Shown piece after piece: positions 41,581 to 50,552 of a DNA stretch of 64,000 nt. The DNA lies in NCBI RefSeq assembly GCF_035994185.1, contig NZ_CP108538.1:1550001-1614000 (forward strand). Direction: 5' to 3'. A model generated the notes under the pieces. That model had not been told where the DNA came from. It made no database searches and was given only the letters and a program-made list of their open reading frames with translations. How positions within the stretch are numbered: the first letter of the stretch is position 1; the number at the start of each line of letters is the position of its first letter. The stretch comes from Streptomyces sp. NBC_01217. GTDB lineage: Bacteria > Actinomycetota > Actinomycetes > Streptomycetales > Streptomycetaceae. Both the position numbers and the translations under genes were made by a program.

Positions 41581-42837
41581 ATGTCCCGTCTGATCACCCG
41601 CCGTTCCAGAATGCGTGCCCTTGCCGCCCCCGTCCTGGCCACCGCGCTCGCCGCCGGTGTGCTGGCCGGCTGTTCCGGCAGCGGCGGCGACGACAACACC
41701 GTCACCATGTGGACCTACCCGGTCATCTTCGACGAGGCCAAGAACAAGGCGTACTGGGACGGCCTGATCAAGGCGTTCGAGAAGGAGCACTCGGGCGTCA
41801 CGGTGAAGGTGGAGACCTTCCCCTGGGCCAACCGCGACACCGCGCTGGCCACCGCGATCGCCTCCGGCAAGGGTCCGGACGCGGTCTATCTGATCCCGGA
41901 CCAGCTGCCGAAGTACGCCGGGAGCATCGTCCCGGCCGACGAGTACATGCCGGCCGACGCCGCGTCGGACTACACGGACTTCGCGCTGAAGTCCGTCACG
42001 GTCGACGGCAAGGCGCTCGCCACCCCGATCCTGACCAGCGCCAACCCGCTGATCTGCGACAAGCGGGTGTTCGCCGCGATCGGCGAGACGAACTACCCGA
42101 CGAGCTGGGCGGATCTGGAGGCGCTGGCCCCGAGGCTGAAGGAGAAGGGCTACTACGCCACCAGTTACAGCGGTGACACCCAGCAGACGCTGAACATGAC
42201 CTTCTACCCGTTGCTGTGGCAGGCCGGCGGCGACGTCTTCTCCGAGGACGGCAAGAACGTCACCTTCAACGACGCGGCCGGCGTCAAGGCCCTGACGTAT
42301 CTGAGGAAGCTCGTCGACGGCGGCTACACCGACAAGGACCTGGTCACGACCACCCCCAAGCTGGAACAGACCCCGACCGCCAAGGGCAAGGTGGCCTGCA
42401 CCTGGCAGAACACCCCGGCGGACGTCGAGCCGTTCTGGGGCAAGGAGAACATCGTCGTCCAGCCGCCGCTGAAGGACGTTCAGTCGGTCGGCTACGGCAC
42501 GGTCGGCGCCCTGTCGATGCTGAAGGGCGCCGACAGGAAGAACACCGGCGACTGGCTGAACTTCGTCGCCGAGTCGAAGAACGCGGCCGGTCTGCAGAAG
42601 GCCGCGGGCTACTTCCCGGCCCGCAGGTCCGGCGGCGACCCGTACCCGGACGACGCGCTGCAGACGGCGGCCGGCGCGACGCTGCCGAGCATGACGGTGG
42701 GCCCGCTGCACGAAAAGGCCCGTGAGGTCCAGGGCGTGCTCGCGCCGGAGATCCAGGCAGCGCTGCTGGGCAAGAAGAGCCCGCAGGAGGCGCTGAACGC
42801 CGCGCAGAAGGCCGCGCAGGCGATGCTCGGCCACTGA
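41581..42837 (+). CDS. ABC sugar transporter, lipoprotein substrate-binding protein
   Basis: 418 residues. Lipoprotein signal RMRALAAPVLATALAAGVLAGC with the lipobox LAGC, then the two-lobed fold of family 1 solute-binding proteins (MWTYPVIFDEAKNKAYW, FPWANRDTALATAIASGKGPDAVYL). Family members bind oligosaccharides or sugar acids. It precedes two permease genes. AGGA sites occur upstream of the ATG at 41581. Expected to be anchored outside the membrane and to deliver its ligand to the next two proteins. Confidence 0.93.
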   Translation: MSRLITRRSRMRALAAPVLATALAAGVLAGCSGSGGDDNTVTMWTYPVIFDEAKNKAYWDGLIKAFEKEHSGVTVKVETFPWANRDTALATAIASGKGPDAVYLIPDQLPKYAGSIVPADEYMPADAASDYTDFALKSVTVDGKALATPILTSANPLICDKRVFAAIGETNYPTSWADLEALAPRLKEKGYYATSYSGDTQQTLNMTFYPLLWQAGGDVFSEDGKNVTFNDAAGVKALTYLRKLVDGGYTDKDLVTTTPKLEQTPTAKGKVACTWQNTPADVEPFWGKENIVVQPPLKDVQSVGYGTVGALSMLKGADRKNTGDWLNFVAESKNAAGLQKAAGYFPARRSGGDPYPDDALQTAAGATLPSMTVGPLHEKAREVQGVLAPEIQAALLGKKSPQEALNAAQKAAQAMLGH

Positions 42838-42925
42838 TCCATCCGCGGGCCGGCGTCCGGCCGCACCCGGCCCCCGGCCCCGCACCCTCTCCCCCGCAAT
42901 TCCCCCGTACCGCAAGGAGATCCCC

Positions 42926-43831
42926 GTGGCAGTCGTCGCGGAACCCACCCGCCGGGGCCGTCGCAGCGGGCCGCAGGCACGCCGCGAGGCCCGGATCGGC
43001 CTGCTCTTCGTCCTTCCGTGTTTCCTGCTCTTCCTGGCCTTCCGGTTCGGTCCGGGCGTCGCCGGTGTGCTGATGAGCTTCACCGACTACTCGCTGACCG
43101 GCGGCGGCAGCTTCATCGGTCTCGACAACTTCACCCGCCTGTGGGACGACCCGCTGTTCTGGCAGGCCCTGAAGGTGACCGTCCTCTACACCGTGCTCGC
43201 CGTGCCGGGCACCCTCATCGCGTCGGTGTCCCTGGCGCTGGTCACCCGCCGTGCGTTCCGCGGCGCCAAGTTCTTCCGGTCGGTGTTCTTCCTGCCGGTC
43301 GTCACCTCGCTGGTGCTGGCCGCCACCGTCTTCGTCTGGATCTTCTCGACCGGCGGCCCCTGGTCCACCCTGATGGGCTGGTTCGGGATGTCCGAGGGCT
43401 CCTGGCTCTCCGACGACGTGCTGGTGCTGCCCGCGCTCGCGATCGTCGGCGTCTGGTCCCGCTTCGGCTACGGGATGCTCATCCTGCTGGCCCGAATGCA
43501 GGACATCCCGCGCGAGCTGGAGGAGGCCGCGCTCACCGATGGCGCGGGCCCCTGGCAGCGGTTCCGTCACATCGTGCTGCCGCAGCTCAAGCCCGCCCTG
43601 TTCTTCCTCGCGGTGATCGAGACGACGGCCTCGTTCCAGGTCTTCGACGCGGTCTACACGATGACCGGGGGCGGCCCCGCCAACGCGAGTTACACGCTCG
43701 TCTTCCAGCTCTACGACGCGGGCTTCAAGTACTTCGACCTGGGTTACGCCTCCGCCATCGGTGTCGCGCTCTTCGTGCTGACCGTGGTGGTCGCGGTGAT
43801 CCAGCGGCTCGTGATCGGGAAGGACCAGTGA
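42926..43831 (+). CDS. ABC sugar transporter permease, MalF type
   Basis: 301 residues, six predicted membrane helices, with the coupling-loop EAA motif in ELEEAALTDGAGPWQRFRHI. GTG start at 42926 preceded by AAGGAGA. Its TGA overlaps a GTG in the next gene, so the two permeases are made together. Confidence 0.92.
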   Translation: MAVVAEPTRRGRRSGPQARREARIGLLFVLPCFLLFLAFRFGPGVAGVLMSFTDYSLTGGGSFIGLDNFTRLWDDPLFWQALKVTVLYTVLAVPGTLIASVSLALVTRRAFRGAKFFRSVFFLPVVTSLVLAATVFVWIFSTGGPWSTLMGWFGMSEGSWLSDDVLVLPALAIVGVWSRFGYGMLILLARMQDIPRELEEAALTDGAGPWQRFRHIVLPQLKPALFFLAVIETTASFQVFDAVYTMTGGGPANASYTLVFQLYDAGFKYFDLGYASAIGVALFVLTVVVAVIQRLVIGKDQ

Positions 43832-43833
43832 CC

Positions 43834-44781
43834 ATGACCGCCACACCCGCAGAGACCGCGACGCCGCCCGCGAGCAGGGTTCCCGCGGCTCCCGACCGGG
43901 CCGTGCGCCGGGCCGGACGCAGGCTGCGCAAGCTCGCCGGGAAGGACACCGTCCCGTACGGCATGCGGCCCACCCCGGCCGGACGGATCGCCCGCGCCGC
44001 GCTGCTGACGGTGGCCGCGATCGTGACGGTCTTCCCGTTCTACGCGATGCTCGTGCTCTCCCTGAAGCCGTCCGCGGCGGTGGAGTTCCCCGGCAGTCTG
44101 CTGCCGTGGCCGCTGACCGGCGAGGCGTACGACACCGTCATGAACGCCCAGGACGTGCCGCGCTGGCTGGTCAACACGCTGATCTACTCGGTCGTCTCGG
44201 TCGTCGGCGTGCTCCTGCTCGCCTCGCTCGCCGGATACGCCTTCGCCAAGAAACGCTTCCCGGGCCGGGAGACGATGTTCTGGTCGTTCCTGTCGATGGT
44301 GATGGTCCCGTACCACGTCACGATGATCCCGACGTTCGCGATGATCGCGAAGCTGGGCGGCGTGGACACGTACTGGGGTCTGATCGTGCCGACCCTGGCC
44401 AACGCCCAGGCGGTGTTCCTGATGCGGCAGTTCATCCAGGGACTGCCGGACGAACTCTTCGAGGCCGCCCGGCTCGACGGCTGCAACGAGTGGCAGATCT
44501 TCCACCGGATCGTGCTGCCGCTGCTGAAACCGATCCTCGCCACGCTCGGCGTCTTCGTCTTCCTGTGGCACTGGAACGACTTCCTGTGGCCGCTGGTCAT
44601 CGGCCAGTCCACCGACATGCGCACCCTCACCGTCGGCATCGCCTCGCTCCAGCAGCAGAACGTGCCGCTCAATGTGGTGCTCTCCGGCTCCGTCATCGCG
44701 TTCGTGCCCATCTTCGCCGCGTACATGGTGGGCCAGCGCTACTTCACCGAGGGCGTCACCGCGTCCGGAATCAAGGGATAG
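43834..44781 (+). CDS. ABC sugar transporter permease, MalG type
   Basis: 315 residues with six membrane helices after a charged N-terminal tail of about 45 residues. The EAA loop is ELFEAARLDGCNEWQIFHRI. I start it at the ATG at 43834 because GGAAGGA at 43818-43824 is 9 nt away. The GTG at 43828, which overlaps the previous stop, is only 3 nt away, though coupled initiation there remains possible. No ATPase gene follows. In Streptomyces the shared ATPase MsiK energises many such importers. Confidence 0.92.
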   Translation: MTATPAETATPPASRVPAAPDRAVRRAGRRLRKLAGKDTVPYGMRPTPAGRIARAALLTVAAIVTVFPFYAMLVLSLKPSAAVEFPGSLLPWPLTGEAYDTVMNAQDVPRWLVNTLIYSVVSVVGVLLLASLAGYAFAKKRFPGRETMFWSFLSMVMVPYHVTMIPTFAMIAKLGGVDTYWGLIVPTLANAQAVFLMRQFIQGLPDELFEAARLDGCNEWQIFHRIVLPLLKPILATLGVFVFLWHWNDFLWPLVIGQSTDMRTLTVGIASLQQQNVPLNVVLSGSVIAFVPIFAAYMVGQRYFTEGVTASGIKG

Positions 44782-44787
44782 CCAGGA

Positions 44788-45816
44788 ATGTTCACCGATG
44801 AGGCCGCTCTGGAAGAGCGGCTCGCCACCCCCTCCCCCGCGCTCGTCGCCGACCTCGGCCGCCTCGAAGGCGATCTGCTGGTGCTCGGCGCCGGCGGCAA
44901 GATGGGCCCCAGCCTCTGCCGGCTGGCCCGGCGGGCGCTGGACGCGGCGGACCGTACGGATGTAACCGTGTACGCGGTCTCCCGCTGGTCCGACAGGTCC
45001 GCCGCCGACGCGCTGGAGGCCGCCGGGGTCTCCACCGTCGCCTTCGACCTGATGGACCCGGCCGCCGATCCGGCCGAACTGCCGGACGCGGGAAACATCG
45101 TCTTCATGGTCGGTGCCAAGTTCGGTTCCGCCGGGGCGCCTTCGCACGCCTGGGCGGTGAACGCCGCACTGCCGGACCGGGTGGTGCGCCGCTGGCCCGA
45201 GGCGCGGATCGCCGCGTTCTCCACCGGCAATGTGTATCCACTGGTGCCGGTCTCCTGCGGCGGCTGCACCGAGTCCGACCCGGTCGGCCCGGTCGGCGAG
45301 TACGCCATGTCGTGCCTCGGCCGCGAGCGGATCTTCGGCCATGCGGCACTGACCCGTGGCACCAGGGTCGCCAACATCCGCCTCAACTACGCGGTGGATC
45401 TGCGCTACGGCGTCCTCGCCGACATCGCATACCGCGTACAGGCGGGCGAACCCGTCGATGTGACGACCGGTCATGCCAACGTGGTGTGGCAGGGGTACGC
45501 CAATGAGGTCGCCCTGCGCTCCTTGCTGCACGCCACCGACGGCGAGGCGTTCACCCTCAACCTCACCGGTCCGGAGACCGCCTCGGTGCGCCGCATCGCC
45601 CGCTGGTTCGGTGAGGAGTTCGACCGCGAGCCGGTCCTCGCGGGCGAGGAGGCGCCCACCGCGCTGCTCTCCGACGCGAGCCGCTGCCACGCCCTCTTCG
45701 GCTACCCGGACGTCGCCCTGCGCACCCTCGTCGAGTGGCAGGCCGACTGGCTGCGCCGCGGGCTGCCACTGTCCGGCAAGCCCACCAAGTTCCAGGTCCG
45801 TGACGGAAGGTTCTGA
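44788..45816 (+). CDS. NAD-dependent epimerase/dehydratase-family protein
   Basis: 342 residues, extended-SDR Rossmann fold: LLVLGAGGKMGPSL (G-x-G-G-x-x-G), FSTGNVYPLVP at the catalytic Ser/Thr strand and EYAMSCLGRE where the usual YxxxK is changed (the Lys is replaced). The loss of the canonical Lys makes an ordinary dehydrogenase mechanism uncertain. It begins 6 bp after the permease stop. The context suggests a sugar-modifying step. Confidence 0.83.
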   Translation: MFTDEAALEERLATPSPALVADLGRLEGDLLVLGAGGKMGPSLCRLARRALDAADRTDVTVYAVSRWSDRSAADALEAAGVSTVAFDLMDPAADPAELPDAGNIVFMVGAKFGSAGAPSHAWAVNAALPDRVVRRWPEARIAAFSTGNVYPLVPVSCGGCTESDPVGPVGEYAMSCLGRERIFGHAALTRGTRVANIRLNYAVDLRYGVLADIAYRVQAGEPVDVTTGHANVVWQGYANEVALRSLLHATDGEAFTLNLTGPETASVRRIARWFGEEFDREPVLAGEEAPTALLSDASRCHALFGYPDVALRTLVEWQADWLRRGLPLSGKPTKFQVRDGRF

Positions 45817-45824
45817 TCCACTCC

Positions 45825-46880
45825 ATGTCCATTCCCTCCCTCCTGTCCACCCCCGCACTGGACCTGCTCGCCCGCGGTGCGGTGATTCCCGCGCATCCGC
45901 TCGCCCTGCACGCCGACGGCTCCTTCGACGAGCGGCGGCAGCGGGCGCTGACCCGCTACTACCTCGCCTCGGGCGCAGGCGGGGTGGCCGTCGCCGTACA
46001 CACCACCCAGTTCGAGATCCGCGAGCCGCAGGTCGGTCTGTTCCGGCCGGTGCTGGAGATCGCCGCCGAGACGATCGACGCCGAGGCCGGCCGTCCGTTC
46101 ATCAAGGTCGCCGGAGTCTGCGGATACACGGCTCAGGCCGTCGGAGAGGCCGAGACCGCCGCCGCGCTCGGCTATGACGCCGTGCTGCTCAGCCCGGCCG
46201 TGCCCGGTGCGGACGAGAAGGGTCTGCTGGAGCGGGCGCGGGCGGTCGGCGAGGTGCTGCCGGTGATCGGCTTCTATCTCCAGGAGGCCGTCGGCGGACG
46301 CTACTTGTCGCCGGGCTTCTGGTCCGCGTTCGCCGATCTGCCGAGCACGGTCGCGGTGAAGATCGCCCCGTTCGACCGGTACCGCACCGCCGATGTCGTA
46401 CGGGCGGTGGCCGCCGCGGACCGGGCCGGCGAGGTGGCGCTGTACACCGGCAACGACGACGACATCATCGGTGATCTGCTCACCCCGTACGCGACGGCGG
46501 GCGGCACACCGCGCTGGTTCGCGGGCGGCCTCCTCGGCCAGTGGGCCGTGTGGACGAGTTCCGCGGTGACACTCCTCGACGACATACGCAGGGCGCGCGG
46601 CGGGGATCACGAGGCGATGGTGCGCTGCCTGGCGCGCCGCTGCGAGCTGACCGATGCCAACAGCGCGGTCTTCGATGTGCGCGGGGCGTTCCGCGGCTGC
46701 ATCGCCGGGGTGCACGAAGTGCTGCACCGCCAGGGCCTGTTGGCGAACATCCGGTGCCTGGATCCGGCCGAGACGCTCTCTCCCGGACAGGCCGAGGAGA
46801 TCAGCCGGGTGGCCGCGGCCTACCCTTGGCTGACCGATGACGCCTTCGTTGCGGAGCACCTCGATGACTGGCTCTCCTGA
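45825..46880 (+). CDS. Dihydrodipicolinate-synthase-family lyase or aldolase
   Basis: 351 residues, DapA/NanA-type TIM barrel: IPAHPLALHADGSFDERRQRAL at the N-terminus, and the candidate Schiff-base Lys in STVAVKIAPFDRY. It is longer than DapA, with a C-terminal helical extension. The family includes 2-keto-3-deoxy-sugar-acid aldolases and dehydratases, which would fit cleavage of the product of the enolase-superfamily dehydratase. The start is 8 bp after the previous stop. The classical GGTTGE motif is replaced (GAGGVAVAVHTTQF), so the reaction is uncertain. Confidence 0.85.
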   Translation: MSIPSLLSTPALDLLARGAVIPAHPLALHADGSFDERRQRALTRYYLASGAGGVAVAVHTTQFEIREPQVGLFRPVLEIAAETIDAEAGRPFIKVAGVCGYTAQAVGEAETAAALGYDAVLLSPAVPGADEKGLLERARAVGEVLPVIGFYLQEAVGGRYLSPGFWSAFADLPSTVAVKIAPFDRYRTADVVRAVAAADRAGEVALYTGNDDDIIGDLLTPYATAGGTPRWFAGGLLGQWAVWTSSAVTLLDDIRRARGGDHEAMVRCLARRCELTDANSAVFDVRGAFRGCIAGVHEVLHRQGLLANIRCLDPAETLSPGQAEEISRVAAAYPWLTDDAFVAEHLDDWLS

Positions 46881-47886
46881 TCCTGGCGACCGCTCCCGGG
46901 TGGTCGTCGCCGTACCGCCGGGCCTGCGGGCCCAGTTCTTCACCGCCGAGGTGTGGCGGGAGCTGGAGCGGGCGGCGGAGCTGACGGTCCTGGACGACCA
47001 CGCCGACCGGGCGGCGGTGGCCGCGGCGCTGCCCGGCGCCCGCGCGCTGATCACCGCCTGGCGGGCGCCCAGGGTGGATGCCGGACTCCTGGCGTCGGCG
47101 GACCGGTTGGAGCTGGTGGCACACACCGGATCGGCGGTCGCGCCGTACGTCACCGAGGAGGTGTTCCGTCGGGGCATCCTCGTCACCCAGGCGGGTGACG
47201 AGATGGCCCGCCCGGTCGCCGAGGTGGCTCTCGCCTTCACGCTCTCGCTGCTCCACCGCATCCAGCGCTTCGACCACGCGCTGCGCGGCGGGCTGGAGTG
47301 GGCGGCGGCGAGCGAGGCCCCGCCGCGCCATGAGATCCACGGCAGCGAGATCGGCGTGATCGGCGCGTCCCGCACCGGACGCGCCTACATCGCCCTGGTG
47401 CGGGCGATGGGGGCGCGGGTCAGCGTCACCGACCCGTGTCTGTCCGCGGCGGACGCCGAGGCGCTCGGCGTGAGTTCCGTGCCGCTTCGGACCCTGCTGT
47501 CGCGCAGCAGGATCGTGGCCGTGCACGCGCCGGTCACCGAGGAGACCCACCACATGCTCGGCGCCCAGGAGCTGGCGCTGATGCCGGACGGGGCGGGTCT
47601 GGTGAACACGGCCAGGTCGTGGCTGGTCGACGAGGACGCGCTCCTGGCCGAACTGGCGTCGGGCCGCCTGGACGCGGCGATCGATGTCTTCGACGCCGAG
47701 CCGCTGCCCGCCGGTCATCCCTTCCGCTCCCTGCCGAATGTGCTGCTCACCCCGCACCAGGCGGCGGGCAGTGTCGAATGCCGGCAGCGGCTCGGCAGGA
47801 GCGCCGTCGACGAGGTGCTGCGACTGCTCGCCGGACGCCCCCCGGTCCACGCCGTCACCGCCGACGCCCTCGCCCGGCTGCACTAG
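46864..47886 (+). CDS. D-2-hydroxyacid dehydrogenase
   Basis: 340 residues. Two-domain NAD-dependent fold with catalytic Arg in NTARSWLVDE, Glu in FDAEPLP and His in TPHQAAGS. The nucleotide loop is IGASRTGR, in which the second Gly of GxGxxG is Ser, a feature of one actinobacterial branch. I start it at the ATG at 46864 (MTGSPDPG), giving a 17-bp overlap with the lyase gene. It would reduce a 2-keto acid or oxidise a 2-hydroxy acid made by the pathway. Confidence 0.88.
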   Translation: MTGSPDPGDRSRVVVAVPPGLRAQFFTAEVWRELERAAELTVLDDHADRAAVAAALPGARALITAWRAPRVDAGLLASADRLELVAHTGSAVAPYVTEEVFRRGILVTQAGDEMARPVAEVALAFTLSLLHRIQRFDHALRGGLEWAAASEAPPRHEIHGSEIGVIGASRTGRAYIALVRAMGARVSVTDPCLSAADAEALGVSSVPLRTLLSRSRIVAVHAPVTEETHHMLGAQELALMPDGAGLVNTARSWLVDEDALLAELASGRLDAAIDVFDAEPLPAGHPFRSLPNVLLTPHQAAGSVECRQRLGRSAVDEVLRLLAGRPPVHAVTADALARLH

Positions 47887-47948
47887 CGCCTCGGAGGGCC
47901 CCGCCCCGCCCTCCCCGACCCCCGTACCCGTCAGGAGATTCGACCGTC

Positions 47949-48797
47949 ATGCGACTGATGCGCATCGGCGAGCCGGGCCATGAGCGCCCCGTTGCCGTCT
48001 GCCCCGAGGGCCGTCACCACGACCTGTCCGACATCACCCACGACATCGACGGCGCGTTCCTCGCCGCGCTCGCCGGCAATCCGCGCCTGATCCCGGCCGA
48101 GCCGGCCCTCCCCGGGATCGACATCACCGGTCAGCGGATCGGCGCCCCGGTGGCCCGCCCCTCCGCCCTGCTCTGCATCGGCCAGAACTACGCCGCCCAT
48201 GCGGCGGAGTCGGGCGCCGAGCCGCCCGAGCGGCCGATCCTCTTCTACAAGTCGCCGAACACGATCGTCGGCCCGTACGACGACGTACTGATCCCGCGCG
48301 GCTCCAGGAAGATGGACTGGGAGGTGGAGCTGGCCGTCGTCATCGGCCGCCGCGCCTCCTACCTGGACTCCCCCGCCGACGCCGCCGCGCACATCGCGGG
48401 CTATGCCGTCAGCAACGACGTCTCCGAGCGCGCGTTCCAGCTGGAGGAGTCGGGCGGCCAGTGGTCCAAGGGCAAGAGCTGCGCCACGTTCAACCCTCTG
48501 GGCCCGGTGCTGGTGACGGCCGACGAGGTCGGTGACCCGCAGCGGCTGCGGCTGCGCAGTCATGTGAACGGGGAGCCGCGGCAGGACTCCAGCACCGCGG
48601 ACATGATCTTCAGCGTGGCGCATCTGGTGCACCATCTGTCGCAGTATCTGGTGCTGGATCCGGGCGACATCATCAACACCGGCACCCCGCAGGGGGTGGC
48701 CCTGTCCGGCCGCTTCCCCTACCTGGGACCGGACGATGTGATGGAGACCGAGATCGCGGGCCTGGGCCGGCAGCGCAACGTCTGCCGGCCCGCCTGA
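47949..48797 (+). CDS. Fumarylacetoacetate-hydrolase-family protein
   Basis: 282 residues. FAH fold with ALLCIGQNYAAHAAESG, FYKSPNTIVGP, metal ligands in MDWEVELAVVIG, and NTGTPQGV at the end. It resembles 2,4-diketo-3-deoxy-L-fuconate hydrolase and ureidoglycolate-lyase-like enzymes that split a C-C bond of a diketo acid. ATG at 47949 with AGGAG 12-16 nt upstream. Last gene of the plus-strand operon, 13 bp from the convergent monooxygenase gene. Confidence 0.9.
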   Translation: MRLMRIGEPGHERPVAVCPEGRHHDLSDITHDIDGAFLAALAGNPRLIPAEPALPGIDITGQRIGAPVARPSALLCIGQNYAAHAAESGAEPPERPILFYKSPNTIVGPYDDVLIPRGSRKMDWEVELAVVIGRRASYLDSPADAAAHIAGYAVSNDVSERAFQLEESGGQWSKGKSCATFNPLGPVLVTADEVGDPQRLRLRSHVNGEPRQDSSTADMIFSVAHLVHHLSQYLVLDPGDIINTGTPQGVALSGRFPYLGPDDVMETEIAGLGRQRNVCRPA

Positions 48798-48810
48798 CCC
48801 CGAACGGGCC

Positions 48811-50502
48811 TCAGTCCTCCGGCAGTTCGACCGGGGCGATCTCGTCGAAGACATCGCCGGGGCCGGGGTTCGTCGCATCGGTCGCACCGCCGAACTGGGC
48901 CATCACACCCCACACAGCATTCAGCGCGGTCTGTACGGCGCCCTCGGCCCATCCGGCCGTCCAGGAGATGTCGTCGCCCGCGAGGAACAGACCCCGCCGG
49001 TCGGCGGGCAGCCGGTCCTGCATGAAGTGGGTGAACAGCCGCCGCTGGTAGCGGTAGTGACCCGGCAGATTGGCCTTGAACGCACCCATGAACCAGGGCT
49101 CGTTCTCCCACGAGACCGTCACCGGGTTACCGATGATGTGCTTTCTGATGTCGACGTCCGGGTATATCTCGCCGAGCGACTTGAGCATGACGTCCATGCG
49201 CTCGTTCGGGGAGAGCGGCAGCCACTTCAGGCTGTCGTCGCACCAGGTGTACGAGAGGCAGATGACGGCGGGCCTGTCGGGCCCGTCGTCCAGGAGATAA
49301 GTCCCCCGGGTCATCCGGTCGGTGAGGGTCATCGACATGGTGTCCCGCCCGGTGGTCTCGTCCTTGTCGAGCCAGAACGGCCGGTCGACGGGGACGAAGA
49401 GCTTGGACGACTCCATGTAGTGGGTGCGCTCCATCGCCGTCCAGTGGTCGATCGGGAAGAGCGCGTCGTCGCAGTCGATCTTCGAGAGCAGCAGCCAGGA
49501 CTGCCCGGTGAAGATCGCGGCGGGGTAGGTGCGGATGTCTCCGGTGGCGTCGGTGACGGTGATCCGGTTTCCTGCGGTGCGGTGCAGCCGGGTCACGGCG
49601 GGGCGCGGCTCGCCGTCGTGCAGCGAGGACAGCGAGGTGCCGAGCGGCCAGTGGACGATCTTCTGCGGTTCGCGGTCCCAGAGCCGCAGCGGGAGCTGCT
49701 GGCTGCCGCCGACGATGCCCCGGTGGTGGTCGTCCGCCTCGGTGTAGACGACGCGCAGGATCTCCAGGATGGAGTTGGGGAAGTCGGTGTCCCAGCCGCC
49801 GGTGCCGAAGCCGACCTGGCCGAAGATCTCACGGTGCCGGAAGGACTTGAAGGCGTCGGAGTCGCAGAGGAATCCGTAGAAGGTCTGGTTGTCGAGCCTC
49901 TGGACGAGCTTCGCCCAGATCTCCCGGATGCGCGGGACGTCGCGCTCGCGCATCGCCCGGTTCATGTCGGAGAAGTCCGCACCCTCCTCCAGACACCGGT
50001 TCCAGGCGTCCATCACATCGCGGTAGACCTGCGGCAGATCGGCGATGGTCTCCGCGTAGTGCGACTCGCCCTTGAGGTCGACGACGGTCGACGGGGTGGC
50101 CGGGGAGAGCGGGTTGGGGAACGGCTTCGTCTCCAGACCGACCAGATCGATGTAGTGCTGGAGCGCGGTGGAGGACGGCGGGAAGCGCATCGCGCCCATC
50201 TCCGCGCTGAGCTGCGGGTCGCAGCCCTCGAATCCGACGGTACGCAGCCGGCCGCCGATCTCGTCGGCCTCGTAGACGACGGGCTTGAGCCCCATCTTCA
50301 TCAGCTCGTACGCGGCGACGATCCCGGAGAGCCCGCCACCGATGACGGCGACCTCGCTGCCGTGCTCGGTCGCCGGTATCTGCCCGATCCCCGCGGGGTG
50401 CGCCAGGAAGTCGTCGTACGCGTAGGGGAAGTCCGGCCCGAACATGGTGATGGGCTCGGCGGCGTCGGTGTGCTGGACGGCATTGGGCACCGTGGACGTC
50501 AT
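48811..50502 (-). CDS. L-amino-acid 2-monooxygenase (lysine/arginine type, DavB-like flavoenzyme)
   Basis: 563 residues. An FAD amine-oxidase-fold enzyme with VIGGGLSGIVAAYELMKMG (FAD loop), YEADEIGGRLRT and a C-terminal FLAGDDISWTAGWAEGAV. Its N-terminal MFGPDFPYAYDDFLAHPAG and its final NPGPGDVFDEI match the Pseudomonas lysine 2-monooxygenase (DavB) pattern rather than generic monoamine oxidases. Such enzymes turn L-lysine into 5-aminopentanamide, or L-arginine into 4-guanidinobutyramide, releasing CO2. The gene follows a nitrilase-family amidase by 50 bp, which would hydrolyse the amide. Substrate choice between lysine and arginine is open; the arginine route is known in Streptomyces. Confidence 0.87.
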   Translation of the reverse strand: MTSTVPNAVQHTDAAEPITMFGPDFPYAYDDFLAHPAGIGQIPATEHGSEVAVIGGGLSGIVAAYELMKMGLKPVVYEADEIGGRLRTVGFEGCDPQLSAEMGAMRFPPSSTALQHYIDLVGLETKPFPNPLSPATPSTVVDLKGESHYAETIADLPQVYRDVMDAWNRCLEEGADFSDMNRAMRERDVPRIREIWAKLVQRLDNQTFYGFLCDSDAFKSFRHREIFGQVGFGTGGWDTDFPNSILEILRVVYTEADDHHRGIVGGSQQLPLRLWDREPQKIVHWPLGTSLSSLHDGEPRPAVTRLHRTAGNRITVTDATGDIRTYPAAIFTGQSWLLLSKIDCDDALFPIDHWTAMERTHYMESSKLFVPVDRPFWLDKDETTGRDTMSMTLTDRMTRGTYLLDDGPDRPAVICLSYTWCDDSLKWLPLSPNERMDVMLKSLGEIYPDVDIRKHIIGNPVTVSWENEPWFMGAFKANLPGHYRYQRRLFTHFMQDRLPADRRGLFLAGDDISWTAGWAEGAVQTALNAVWGVMAQFGGATDATNPGPGDVFDEIAPVELPED

Positions 50503-50552
50503 GGGGTACGGACTCCTTGCACGAAAAAAGGTGGGACGAGGGGGTGGCGGGC

